This document shows positions 12,065-25,500 of a stretch of DNA of 64,000 nucleotides, in pieces. Each line of letters opens with the position of its first letter. The stretch's first letter is position 1. The DNA lies in NCBI GenBank assembly GCA_946807835.1, contig OX327686.1, positions 2,542,001 to 2,606,000 on the forward strand. Reading direction: 5' to 3'. Under the pieces are notes generated by a model that had not been told where the DNA came from, did no database searches, and worked only from the letters and a program-made list of their open reading frames with translations. The position numbers and the translations under genes are program-made. The stretch is from Ailanthus altissimus (Eukaryota > Streptophyta > Magnoliopsida > Sapindales > Simaroubaceae).

Positions 12065-12440
12065 CGACCAAGAGAGAATTGATAGGCCATAGATGTGGAG
12101 TCATGAACAGACATGCATGGCATGGAAGTTATGAGATAATGGGAGACTACATCGCAACATGATAGGAGACTTACATGAGATAAGGAAGTTGAGCATGGAT
12201 AGGAGACTGGCATGCATGGCAAGAGAAAACGTATGAATGAATGGCTTATGGTAACCAACGTGAAGATGGGAACGTCAAGGAATGGAAGTTGATTAGCAGT
12301 TAATTATTATAACGTGTTATTTACGTGTAACTAGAAGTTAGGAGTAATTATACACTTGATGTATTTAAAAAGCATTTGAATTTTTAAAAAAAAGGCAAGA
12401 AAAATTATCCAAACTTAAATTGTTGTTTAATTCTCACCCT
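12065..12440. repeat. Unbroken LTR remnant of the gypsy relic
   Basis: Matches the two halves at about 9070-9240 and 10215-10440 as one continuous block. It directly follows the truncated gag. Exact ends and target-site duplications were not identified. Confidence 0.65.
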
Positions 12441-13494
12441 AAATTTTTTTTATTTTCATTACAATTTTGATTGGGACCTTTCAGAGGTTGAAAATATTGT
12501 GATGGATGAACAGAAAATTTTAAGAGTATAAATCGTTCTCGAGTGTAGATATTTGCATATTTTAAAATTCAAATTTCAATTATATAAAATTTAAAAGTGT
12601 TATTTCCTCTCGAGTTCTTCGAGCATCATGGGTCCGGTATCCGTGGGTAGCCTCAAACTTTGGGGTCGGCTTACTTAAACACCTACTCGAGAACCATTGC
12701 TATAAGTTGTTGAGATCCCTTCATCTGATGATGTCAATTAGCTGTGGATGGTAAGTTTCTGCCATTTCCTTCGTATGACAACGCTGCTCCGACTTCATCA
12801 TTTGTGTAAATAGTACTTATCGTAAGTTCGATATTGGAATATGTAACATCTCTTAAACCTTGGGCTAATGAAATTTTGGGGCAACATAAAACAACTAATT
12901 TAATATGGATGTAACCTATAATCTATATTTCATGATTTAGTTATTTGTTCATTTGGAAACTACCACTATTTATGGTAACTTATATAAAACAATTCTCCCA
13001 TCGTTCGATAAATACTTCAACAATGATGTGACTAGTGATCGTCAATTTGACATATTTTTATAGTTTCTTCTCTACTTTTTAGAAATTAAAATATTAATGT
13101 CCACACATATTAAAATTATAAATATAATTTAAATAATGTTATACAATTTACATTTAAATTTCACATCCTTTTTAAATAATAGAATTATAAATACAATTTA
13201 AATAATACTATACATTTTAAATTTAAATTAGACATCTTTCTAAATTATATAAAATTATTTTAAATTTTATTGTATTTTAAAAACGTGTGAAAATTTGCAA
13301 AACACTTCATGATGTAAACAAATGTTTGGCCCTTAGTTTATTTTTGTTATCAAGCAATTTATTCTTATTTAAATCCTGACTTATATACATGTAAGATTTA
13401 TGATATTGGAACGTGAGGCTAGTTCTTTAAATTGTGATGTTTATTTATTACATGAGATTAAAACGCCAGATTAAAGTAATTATAATTATAATAA
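12441..13494. other. Intergenic, nothing recognised
   Basis: AT-rich apart from a moderately GC stretch at about 12600-12830. No reading frame with a conserved motif and no RNA gene seen. Confidence 0.4.
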
Positions 13495-14505
13495 GGGTAA
13501 TTATCAATTTAGTTACTAATATTTTCTTAAATTATCCGTTAAATCTTTAAGCTTTTCAAAACATCCAGTTTAGTCCCTAATGTTGAAAAAATAATGTTTG
13601 AATTATAATTTTGTTAGTGAGATTCACATCATGTGGATTTAGGAGTTAATTTATAATTTTATAAAAGTTATGAACTTATATAAAATTAATCATTGAGAAG
13701 GTTGGATAAAATTTGCCATAAGTGCACAGTAACTAAAATGTTAGGTTCATGTTTTTGGTTTTGAGAAGATAGTGTGTGCAGAAACGGAAAAGAGAGAAGG
13801 TCGAGAGAAGAAGAAGAAGAAAAAAGAGAGTTAGGTTTTCAAAATTTCCTTAGATGATTAGATGATGATTAGAGCTCCGTTTTTGGTTAAATTTTGAAGG
13901 TGAGTTCCTAACATTTTATTCTACAATTTTATTGGATTTGATTTTTGATTTAACCTCTAATATAATAAAATCTAGTAAATGTATACTTGAGAAGAATTTA
14001 TTAGATTTATTGTTGTTGAACTAAAATTAATGTTCTTGATGTTATGGTGAGTCTCTAATATAATTATAGAGAGGATATTGTTGTAATCACATTATTATTA
14101 CATTGTAAAAGTGTTGATATCGGACTATGGTCCTATAATTTTTTTCGAATTGAATTTTCACGTAAAATTTTGGTGTTCATTTGTGCTTGATTGTGATTTA
14201 TAATTTATGGTAGTATTATTTTGTTAATTGTAGTGATACATTATCCATTTTAATAATACAAAGTGGGAAAAAAAATATTTTCACTGCGTAATATTTTATA
14301 ATCTTTTCCAACAAATTTTTAGACCAATATGATAAATTTGATAAATTATAGAATTATTTATTATAATTAGATATATCAATTTATCTTACAACCCTCCAGC
14401 AATACAATTCAATAGTTATATTTTCAACAGTAGAGACTAAATTGAGTATTTAAAACATTTATGGATAATTTAAGAAAAAATTAAGGATATAATTATTAAT
14501 TTCTC
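13495..14505. mobile_element. Non-autonomous Mutator-like element (about 1.0 kb)
   Basis: The two ends are inverted repeats of about 90 bases. Both outer parts share TTTTCTTAAATTATCC, and both inner parts read CA(G/A)TTTAGTC.CTA.TGTTGAAAA when read inward. The flanks TTATAATAA (13486-13494) and TTTTAACAA (14506-14514) agree at 7 of 9 positions, as expected of an aged 9-base target duplication. The interior has no transposase frame; it contains a purine-rich GAAGAAGAAG stretch. Confidence 0.65.
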
Positions 14506-15467
14506 TTTTAACAAAAATGAATCATTTACTTTGGATTTAGAACTTGTTAGGCGAAAATTCTATATTTTTTAGTGTACTATGCGAAATTTATAACTATAGA
14601 GAAAATATATAATGAGAAAATAGATTTAATATGAATTTGAGTAAGTTTTGTACGTGTTTGAGTAAATTTACAACTATTTAACTTTAAACCAAATTCCAAG
14701 TTGTTTTCCAAAGTCATGTCTCCAAAATAATATATGATCAGCAACTTTTAAAACAATTATATATATTGTAAAATTTTGTTAAATAATTATCTAAATATTT
14801 GTAGAGGCGGAACTAGAATTTAAGGTGGGAGAGATAGATGTTGAAATTAAAAATTATATTGTATTAGAATTTAATTATATAAAAGTTTTAGTGTCAAACT
14901 TGAAATTTTGAGAGATCAAATATAAAATACCCATTTAAAGGATAAAAATTATAAAAATATATTTATTAACCCTAAAATTTGATCATTTAAATATCAACAA
15001 TTAAATTTGTTAATGTTGTGAGCCATGGGTTAAAATTAACAAAATAAAAGGAAAAATTAGCAAGAACACTAAATTTGTAATGATTCAATTCAATATGAGC
15101 TTACGTCTATTTTTATTGAGCCTTATCAACTCTCTTAAATGTACTATAGAATATTGTGGTTATAACATATATATAAATATATATATATATATATAAATAT
15201 ATATATAAATATAGACAATGTCAATATGATATTAACAATCTTTATGCGAAATGTTTATTGTATAAATATTAACAATTAATATTCATACAATATTGAAATG
15301 GCACGTGAGCACCAGCTCTAACAAATTTTACCATATAATCATTCGACATCAAACTTGCATGCATATATTTTAACTAAGTTCAAAATGGTTTGATATATTC
15401 ATATATTTTCTTAACTGAATTATAAAATTTTACATAAGAGTTTTTTTTTAAAATATTTTTTTTGGTT
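14506..15467. other. Intergenic AT-rich sequence with an AT microsatellite
   Basis: No gene seen. A (TA)n-rich microsatellite with interspersed AAA lies at about 15167-15213. Confidence 0.5.
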
Positions 15468-16189
15468 TGAACTTATTAGAAAATTAGTGATTCAACAATC
15501 TTGATTAGATAAGAATTGAAATGAATACTAAAATGGAGAGTCACAAGACGCGAAGGAAGCGAGTAAAACGCACATAAGGGGTACCACGCGATAATGGCCA
15601 GTACTGCAGTGCCCAGGGATAAGCGCCGCGGCACCAGCAGCGTCAAGATCTCTGTTTTTTATCCGAATTTTAAGTTTTGAGAAGTTTTGGACTTCTAAAA
15701 CAAATGGACTCTTACTCCAATAAGAAATAGGGTTAGTAGGCACGAAATACACCCTATATAAATATTTGTAAACCCTTTAGTTGAGATTAAACATTAAGAG
15801 AGACTCTAAGAGAGGGGAAGAACTGGGCAAACACTAAATGCTTGTGTGCACTAGGGTGAAACTGTTGTTTGAGTGTTCATTGCTCGTGGTAAAGTAAGAG
15901 TTCACTAAACATTAGGTCCTTTTGAAGGTTCTTTATTGGATTTTCCTTGTAAAATCTTTAGGGAGTTAATAAGAGAGGCTAGGATTCTTGGATCCACCAT
16001 GGACGTAGGCAATTGGCCGAACTACGTAAGATTGTGTGTTGCTCTTTTATATTCTGCTTTGGATTCTTGGTATTTTTCTTGATTAACAGATTATTCCGCT
16101 GCGCAAGGAGGTTAGGATTTTAGGTTGAATCTTGAGTTCTTCGCTTCAACTTAATCTTAAGAGGGAGAAGGGCGATTCCTCCCTCAACA
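15468..16189 (+). repeat. 5' LTR of a deleted Ty1/copia element
   Basis: About 720 bases ending in CTCAACA, followed after a short spacer by a primer binding site. It contains a GC-rich core (15580-15650) and a CCTATATAAATA TATA box near 15752. It aligns colinearly with 17606-18320. The left boundary is approximate because the first 20 bases differ between the two LTRs. Confidence 0.8.
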
Positions 16190-16192
16190 AAC

Positions 16193-16204
16193 TGGTATCA
16201 GAGC
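16193..16204 (+). other. Primer binding site (initiator tRNA-Met type)
   Basis: TGGTATCAGAGC is the perfect complement-type sequence used by most plant Ty1/copia elements, placed three bases after the LTR end. Confidence 0.9.
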
Positions 16205-16241
16205 AAAAGGTTCGATAATACACACCTGAGGTATTTAAACA

Positions 16242-17540
16242 TGACTGCAATCAAGTAAGAAATAGAGAAGTTCAATATGATGAATGACTTCAATCTTTGG
16301 AGGAAGAAGGTTAGGGCTCTACTAGTGAAGGAAGGGCTAAACTCAGCCTTGGAGGAAGCCAACTCCTCAACTAGCGATAAGATGACAACCTCAAAGTCCG
16401 GGCATAAAAATTAGGATACGATTCAAAAAAAAGCTTACAGCACCATAATCCTAGTATTGAGCGATGAAGTATTAAAGGAAGTTGGTGATGAATAACCCAC
16501 TTTAGGGCTATGGAAGAGACTCGAGGCATTGTACATGAAGAAGTCTCTTGCAAATAGACTTCTTGTGAAAAAGAAACTACATCAGCTGACAATGTATGAG
16601 AGATTATCATTGAGAGCTCACATTGACGAGACAATGCCATTATCCTATTAAGTTCGTTGCCAAAGAGCTATAAGAGCTTTGTGGATATGCTACTGTATGG
16701 TAAGGAGTCTTTAACGATGAATGACGTCAAGGCATCATTGAACTCAAAAGAATTAACAAAGAAGTCCGAGAATAGAGCAGCATTGCTTGCACAAGGAAGG
16801 AAGAGCAACCAATCAAGTAGGAGATCCAAGAAGTGTTTCCTTTGTAATAAAGAATGGTACTTTGTGAAGGATTGTCCGAAATCAAAAGGCTAAGGAGGAT
16901 GGGTGGCAATCGGTACTGAGAAAGATATCAAAGATGTAGACACATTGGTAGCCTCAAGGAGAAAGTACGCTGGCAAATGAAGACTAGATTCGGGGTGCAG
17001 CGTCCATATGTGTCCAGATAGATCGATGTTTACCAATTATAAAGCCAAAAGAGGTAAAACTCTAATGGGGAATAACATGACTTGTGAGATAATGGGAGTT
17101 GGTGACATAAGGCTAAGGATGCAAGGTAGAGAAACTAAGAAATTACATAATGTAAGACATGTTCCTAAATTGAGGAGAAACTTGATATCCCTAGGCAAGC
17201 TCGATGAGAAAAGGTATTCGATTAGAGAAGAAAAAAGAAAACTAAAGGTAGGGAAATGACCTATAAGATTTGAGGGCGAAGAGCACAATTGGGGGCTCTA
17301 TGTACTTACTAGGATGGCCATGAGTGGCCTAACGCGGGGTGTTAGGGTAATGCAGACCACTAGGCGACATCAAAACCATGCTCATCGAGGTGATGAGGGT
17401 CGGAAAGGAATGCAATGCATACATACCTTATGCAAGGTGCACGAATGCCTTTGGAGACCAAAGTCACCAGTCCGGGGAAAGTTAAGTCTTGGTGGAGACT
17501 TAACTGACCAAGACTTAACTAGACTCAACTATAGGTAATA
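16242..17540 (+). pseudogene. Truncated copia gag-protease, rest of pol deleted
   Basis: The frame starts near ATG 16242. It shows a copia gag (FNLWRKKVRALLVKEGL near 16295; LWKRLEALYMKKSLANRLL near 16505), then LPKSYKSFVDMLLYGKESLT from 16653. A zinc knuckle CFLCNKEWYFVKDC follows near 16839, with its histidine replaced by tyrosine. The protease motif DSGCSVHMCP lies near 16986, and the pre-integrase block NVRHVPKLRRNLISLGKLD near 17150. Stops interrupt it several times. Integrase, reverse transcriptase and RNase H are absent. The 3' LTR follows within about 100 bases, so this is a non-autonomous deletion derivative. Confidence 0.9.
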
Positions 17541-17605
17541 GAGTATTGGTGTGGATCAGATCCCGAAGCCTTCTTATTTGGAAGATTTTAAATTAAGTAA
17601 GGATT

Positions 17606-18320
17606 TGTTGAAAAATTGATGATTCAACAATTTTAGTTGGACAAGAATTGAGATAAATACCAAAGTAGAGAGTCATAAAAAGTTTAGAACGTGTGGGATA
17701 CGTATGAAGAAGTTTAGGACGTGTGAGACACGAAGGGAGAAGCGAAACGAGACTCGAAGATGCGAAGGAAGCGAAGAAAACGCGCATAGGGGGCACCAAG
17801 GCTGAGCACCGCGGCCCTCAGCACAGAAGCCCAGCGCCAACAGCTTCAAGATGTCCGTTTCTAATCTGAATTTCAAGTTTTGGACTTCCAAAATAAGTTG
17901 ACTTTTACTCTAATAAGGAATAGGGTTAGTAGGCACGAAATACACCATATATAAACACTTGTAAACCCTTTAGTTGAAATTAACCATTAAGAGAGACTCT
18001 AAAAGAGGGGAAGAACTGGATAGACACTAAGTACTTGTGTGCGTTAGGGTGAAACCGTCGTTTGGATGTTCATTGCTCGTAGTAGAGTAAGAGTTCACTA
18101 AATATTAGATCATTTTAAAAGTTATTCGTTGAGTTTTTCTTATAAAATCTCTAAAGAGTTAATAAGAGAAGTTAAGATTCTTAAATTAACTGTGGACATA
18201 TATAATTGGTCGAACTATGTAAAACTGTGTTATATTATTTTATATTATACTTTAAATTTTTATTATTTTATTTAATTAATAAATTATTTTACTGCACAAA
18301 AAAATTATAATTATTCAATT
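17606..18320 (+). repeat. 3' LTR of the deleted copia element, distal part eroded
   Basis: Begins TGTTGAAAAATTGATGATTCAACA and parallels the 5' LTR, with the TATA box near 17946. From about 18100 onward it differs from the 5' LTR largely by C-to-T and G-to-A changes, and similarity is lost near 18320 before the LTR end. Confidence 0.8.
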
Positions 18321-19565
18321 TAACGTAACATATAAAAAAAAAAAATGCATTACCTACTCGACAAAACTCAATCTACATAAGAATATTTTAAGAGCTGACA
18401 TTTTTTAACTAAGTGAATCTGGATTATGTGATTTCTGAATTTCCCTGCACAGAGATAGAGACAGAGAAACAAGGCAACTCCAAAGTTGACTAAACTATAT
18501 GCTAATAATATTTAATGACGATGACAAAATGTTTTTTTCTTGCATGTTTCATATTTTCGCTGTCCTAAATAAAATCATCATGCTCCCACTTTTACCTCCT
18601 CTTTACTCTTAGATTTTAGCTTATTTCATTTTTCACCTTATATATTTTCCTTTATATTTGGCAAATTTCAGTTACAATAATACTTCCATTTTTAGATAGT
18701 GCTAATATCTTCTATTTATTATGCCATCTCTTGTCAAAATCTTTCTTGGTCAAAAGCATTGTGTCAATCCTGATCAAAAGGTCCAAACATGAAGATTATC
18801 TGACCCAGATGCTCTAGCCCATTTTTATTTTGCTGATTCTTTGAGGTATGTATTGATGTGGCTGTTGCATCATTAGATATATATTTTCTATTGGAAAATA
18901 TTTTGAAGTGGGTATTGGAGTTTTTGATTGTTGAAGAGATATTTGCAACTGGGTATTGGTGATTTTGATTCTTGAATGAAAAACTTGAATCGGGTATTGG
19001 AGATTTTGGTGTTTAGAAAATATTGTTCTCGAAGGAAATTTTGATCAAGGGTTGTGATTATTGAGCAAAACCTGGAATTAGTTGGTCAAAGCATTATATA
19101 TGCTCTTTTATGGAGAGAGATTTGAGTCCCCTTTTTTGTATGTTTATTGGGTTTTCTCGAAGTTCACGAGATCTTTAACTAATCTTTGAAAGCATTCACA
19201 TCAATATTCAATTTTTTTAATGCAAAGTTGAAGAGGGAGTGGTTCATTTCTTTTGTTGTTGTGTAGAATTAACTTTGAGCCTCTCCCTCTTTCTATCTCA
19301 ACGAGTGTCAAATCCAGTAAGATTCCAACGGCTACAACCAACAATTCTTAATGGAATTATGTGAGAGGCCTTATTCTTGGTTGTTACTTGTTTGGTAGAC
19401 ACGAGGAATTTTGTGTGTAGAAAAGGGTTACCTTCCTCCTTTTTGCATCATCTCCGTACATTTGTTGGATTGTTTTAAGGTTCAAGGATCAAAAGTCATT
19501 TGAACCGTTCCATTTATCAGTGTTAAGAGCCTTTGTGAGGCTGAAGAGTTATCTTGTTTCCCAAA
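18321..19565 (+). other. Upstream region and likely 5' leader of XBAT32
   Basis: No coding sequence recognised. The last few hundred bases before 19566 are less AT-rich and pyrimidine-rich in places, as in plant 5' untranslated leaders. I could not place a convincing TATA box or transcription start. Confidence 0.4.
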
Positions 19566-22500
19566 ATGAAATTTCTAAGCATTGTGGGTAATTCCTTCGG
19601 TTGTTCGGCTTCTGGGGAGCGTTTAGTTTCAGCTGCAAGAGATGGTGATCTGCAAGAAGCCAAGGCTTTATTGGAATACAATCCAAGACTAGCGAGATAT
19701 TCCACTTTTGGGGTTCGAAATTCACCTCTCCATTATTCTGCAGCTCAGGGCCACCATGAGGTATTCAATTATTTGATATGCAGAAAAAATGACATCTTGA
19801 ATGATCTATTGGCATTTTCTGAACTACATGTTTGCATATTTCTTATGGCATTGATTTATTTTTCTTCTTTCATGTCTATAGATTGTTTCTCTGTTGATTG
19901 AATCTGGGGTCGATATTAATCTGAGGAATTATCGCGGTCAGGTATAATAAGATTTATATACATAGAAACTTTTTATTATTCTGATCAAATATTTGGTTGT
20001 GATATTAGTTTTCTATGCCCTGAATATTCCAACTAGTTTCACATTCATGTGGATTTTAATTTCTTTACACCCGTGCTTTATTTATGATTCCAAAATCAGT
20101 TTATCATCACCATTGACAGTTGAGAATTCCTTTTTCATGTTGGTAAAACAGACTGCTTTGATGCAAGCTTGTCAACATGGTCACTGGGAGGTTGTTCTGT
20201 CCTTGATTCTTTATAAAGCTAATGTAAGGCATTTTACTATTGACCTATTTTCCCAGTTAATCATGAGAGTATTTTAAAGATTTGCAGATAATGTAATGAT
20301 AAACTTCTGGCAATCTGTTTTTAGATTCACAGAGCTGATTATCTGAATGGGGGCACTGCACTCCACTTGGCTGCTTTAAATGGCCACTCTCGATGTATCC
20401 GGCTACTTCTTGCAGATTATATTCCTAGCGTCCCCAATCTTCGGGACAGGTTGAGGAAAAAGTCGAGCAAGAATGAATCAATCTCAGAATTTGATGAAAG
20501 GTATTTTCATCTTAAGGCTCTCTTGCACTTAAGTGATCCTTCTTGAGTTTTTTGTTTGATTTTTCCTTTCTGCCATTTTGTTTGCACCAGTGCGCTCCAT
20601 GAAGTAATTAATAGAGCTGCTGATGGAGGCATAACTGCTCTGCATATGGCAGCACTGAATGGACATATTGAAACTGTGCAATTACTCGTGGACTTAGGAG
20701 CTTCTGTTTCTGAGGTCACTGTGGAAGACGGAACTACAATTGATCTAATCGGTACTCACTTTATCTCCTTCCTTTCTGAGTAATGACTTTTGTCCAATTA
20801 CATGTTATAGCAAATGTATTGTTGTTATTGGTCAGCATTAGAATTATCTTTAAACTTGAAAATTTTGTTCTGTATTTAAGTTCTTGACTCTTCTCTCCCT
20901 CTCTTTTCTCTTCCCTTAGTAACTCTTTGATAAATAAAGCCTCAGTTACTAATTTCTTATGGTTGCTCCTACTTCCCTTCAATATTTCTCTGTCGCATTA
21001 TGGGCGAGTTTATTCCCTTACATAAACTTCTTCTAATTTACATACTGACATTTTTACTCAAAGCCCTAGAAAATGGAAAAAAGAAAAAATGAACTTTACT
21101 TATTTGCTTCTCCTGCTCTACTCCTCAAATTGTGGGCAAGTGTCTGCAGAAGTGATTTGGTGTTCATTTCTAAATCTTTATTGGTTGATCACTGGAAGGA
21201 TGATGTAGGACATATCAGTTTTAGGTTTAGTTTAACTTGAAATGGGTGAAATGTTATCAGCATATATTTTAAGGATGTTGGGTTTATAGACATTTGATGG
21301 GTTTATTGAGCTGATATTCTTTTGATGGAAACTTTTAGTTGTCTGTTTTTCTGCTATTGAGAAATCAATAGCTCATTTATGGTTGGTGTGATTTTGACCT
21401 CCTTTTAACAAGAAAGCAACCTACACTTTTCTGGAAGATGTGTTCAAATAATTAACACTTCTTAAAGCTTCTTGATCCAAAATGTTCTATTCACTTCACA
21501 GTTGAATTGTTCATTATTAGTGCATGTCTTTGTCAATTGCAGGTGCTGGAAGCACACCCCTTCATTATGCTGCATGTGGTGGAAATGTACAATGTTGTCA
21601 AGTATGTTTATATAACTAATATCTGAAATTTGTTTTTTTTTTTGCTGTAATGTTTAAGTTGATGTTTTACAATTTCTGTATGTACTGTGGTCCAGCTTTT
21701 GATTACCATGGGTGCCAGTCTGACTGCTGAAAATGCAAATGGGTATGAATTTTATGTATCCTCTGCTCCTGTAATATTTAAAATTTATTGTTTCTGTACT
21801 GTGGATTCATTGGTTTGATCGTGTTTGTTTTAGCATAAAATTTTTTTTTGGGGGATTCTATTCGAGTTGGCTTCATGGGAGTTAATCATTTGACTTCTTG
21901 TGCCACTTGGTTTCTCTACAGATATCTTTTATTAGCTTAATTTTGTGATTTTGTGTGCGTATTTGAGGAAAAGATGGAAGAGCGACGTTTGTAATTTAGA
22001 AATTTTTTAGCTTTTTGAGAATTAACTGCAACAGCAGTCTACATTGTGGAAGGAACCCCTCTTAACTCCGAAACCCTTCGCTCCTTCCAGTTGGAACCAC
22101 AGAGCGTCCTAATTTGGAGTAGGAGACCAATTAGTTGCAGACGCTGGTAGTTTTGCATGTGGAGCGAGTTGAAATGGGGAAGAATTTAAGAATTTCTTGG
22201 CAATAGTGACTAAAAGACGAATAAGTAATAATCTATTGTCCTCTCTGTGTTCTGAATGACAGATTGATCGTGATGAATGACATGAGTAATGGTATGAATT
22301 TCCGAACCATTAAGCTGCTGCTTATCTTGGGTTCTAAATAACTGTCATCTTCTCCATTACATCTTGAACCTTCCCTTATCTTTCACCTGCGACTTTGCTT
22401 AGTTCCGTCACCGACACTCCGTGTAGAAGATCACTTAGTGATTCATCCTGTACTCAACAACTAGCTTAAGTGTAAATCAGGAATCCCATTTTATCTGCAT

Positions 22501-25500
22501 TACTTCTCTATGAAAAATTGGCCATATCGTCCCGCACCTAGTGTTGCTTAATTTGGTTAAAAATATGCTTGTTCAGTTACTGCTTGACCCAAACTTTCTA
22601 GTTATTGGGGTAAGCCCCAGTAGGAGTATTTAACGGTTGAAGACTCCCCCTTGTGTGCCAAAACACAACTGCCACAAACTAAACAAGAAATACCATGCTA
22701 TGTTATCAATTTACCTGAAAACTTGAGGTGTTAGGTAAGGACCTAGTAATAATATTGAAGCTCTAATAGTTAGAAATGTATTACTGATTGAACAAAAGTG
22801 GACAAAATAGGAGGCAAGATGAACAGCATTGAAGGGTACAGCAAGCTAGTCCTCATAATGATTATGGAGTTGAAGCATTTATGAAATCAAGTGTAGACCT
22901 GAATGAGTGATAACCAAAATTCTTTGATTCTTTTTTTTCACAAAGAAGGACTGAGGTTTTGAGGTATTAATATGTTATTCTAAATGGTGAACATGAAGAT
23001 CGTGTAATCCTTAGTTTATTTTCTTGGGGACTTAGATTAACACTTGTATCATCAAATGGAAATAGAGAAAATGATGAACAATTATGATAGTTGGACCTTC
23101 CATCCCATTGAAAGGATGATCCGTGCTCATAACTAATGTAATTAATAGTTATGACATTTCTTTCCATGTTCTATAACCGTCCCCTTTATTTGTCCATGCC
23201 TTCTGCTCCTTGCAACATGATTATACTAGTCATACTAACTTTCTTTGCTTTGTAATGGAATGTACTTTAAAGTTAGCTGTCTGTCTTCGAACCATGTGAT
23301 GCATGCACAGGTGTAGTGTGTAAATGTAGAACCTCCAACTCTTTGGTATCATTTAGTGAAGGCTTTTCTGGCCTCAATTTTTCCAAATTTTGTTTTTCTC
23401 TTAGTTAATGCTAGAGATGAGTACATTTAACTCCTTAAAAGATCAATTTGATTGTCTAATTCAAGCCATGGAATCCGTATACTTATAACTAACAAAATGG
23501 ATGTTGTAAAAAAGTTTGACAGTCACTAACAAAAGTTCTAATAAAGAAGATTTAATGTTATATCTCAGCTTATCTTTTCAAGACTTAATGAAACCTGCTG
23601 CATAGTGTTTCTGGATGCTTTATGATTTTGATATTGTCTCAATATATCCCAAGGCATTGGGAGAATGGTATTAAAGAGACAGAGGATATGCATTCCCAAG
23701 TTCTTTACATAGTTTCTTGTAAAAGGTCTTCTCGAGATATCAGCATTTTCAAAACTTCTTTCTTTTATTGGTTTAAAATAATTTTGATTTGGGAAATTGT
23801 AACCATGCCTCCATATGGTATAAAAAACAGATGCAAGATGTTGCTGAAACAACTTAACCTAAAAGTTTAAGCTATTAGGTAAGGGCCAACACTAATATTA
23901 AATTAACTCTAGCAAGGCCCCAGATGTGAAACATGGACGAGACCAGGATATGTGTGGATCTGATCGGACCAAGACCAAGATCAGGAATTGACTAGAAGTT
24001 GACTTCAATTGATTGAGACAGGGTGAGCTCATTGGGTTTCAAACATGAGAACTTACCTTTGATATCCATTTAATGAAGCCACTTGTCCCAAAAGCTTAAA
24101 CCATTAGGTAAGGGTCCAGTAAGTCAAGCTCAATATGAGACATCGTTGGATCAAGATCTGTTATTTTGTGATTTTCATGAAGATTCTTTGGGGATAGCCC
24201 TTTCTTTTTTCCTTAAGGTTAAGCATTGTGTTTCTTATGTGTTGATTAAAGGTAAAGGTGTTCACTCCTTGTAATCTTTCTTTTGTTCCAGATGGACTCC
24301 TTTGATGGTTGCTCGTTCATGGCATAGAACTGAACTTGAGGACATTCTTAGCACACAGCCAGAACGCCGATATGAAATTATTCCTTCACCATATCTAGCT
24401 CTCCCCCTTATGAGTATTGTCAAAATTGCTAGGTCAGTAAACTTTACCTTCCTCCATATTACTGTGCTAGCATATGTTGTACTCATGGCATATAAGCTTT
24501 GAGTGGTATTTTTCTTCTGATCAAACTTCTAAATGTGATTTTAGTTGCGCAATTAACATGATGCTCTGAACCAAAGGTTTTCTGAAATATGCTTTTGGAA
24601 CTTTTGTATCATCACAATTGCAAAACTGCAAATGAGAAACCGCTGAATTGCATGGAAGATCCCCTTCATTTTGATTCACGATTTTCGTCATTCATTTTCA
24701 GATAAGGTACTAATAGAATCTTAGGTATCTTATGTTTTACAGAATAGACAGAGCAGCTTTGTTGAACTCTGCAGATTTTGTACCCTATAAAGTTAATAAA
24801 ATACTCATATATTAAGCATTTTTTTCCAAACTTTTCAAACTCGCTCCATCTTAGCATGTCAAACAACAAATATTTGCATTGTATGTAGCCATGCAAAGAT
24901 GGAGCGAGTTTGAAAAGTTTGGAAAAAAATGCTTAATATATGAGTATTTTATTAACTTTCTATGTCTTATGTGCTTACTGGGTACATGATGAATTGAAGC
25001 TTAAAATGATATTCTTGTTGACAATGCCTTTTCTGTGGCATTTATGAAGACAACTTCTGGACAGTCTAGTTTTGCTTATTGTATGGTTAAAACTCATCTG
25101 TTTTGTGGTGATCTAACAAAAACCTTCCATTTCTCTCTCTCTCTCTCTCTCTCGTAGAAAATGCAGAGATAAATGACCAATATACTGTAGCAACATAATG
25201 ATGCACCTTACAACATACTCATCACGGGAAATGGATTAATTACATGTTAGATAAATTAAGCCATATATCTTTTATTTTGTCATTTTCAGAGAATGCGGAT
25301 GGAGGAATAGTGATTCTTTACCCACATGCCAAGATCCTTGTGTTGTTTGTTTGGAAAGAAAATGCACAGTGGCTGCGGAAGGTAAGTTACCTATAAGAAT
25401 ATAATTATCACTAATTTTCTTTCTCTCTCTTAAGATAGTTAAGATTCATGCAATTAAAAACTGTGAAGATGCATGGGGGATGGGAAAGATGATTTTCATC

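Noticed and set aside
20507..20982. Minus-strand ORFs within XBAT32
   Set aside because: Shadows of the plus-strand ankyrin exons and introns.
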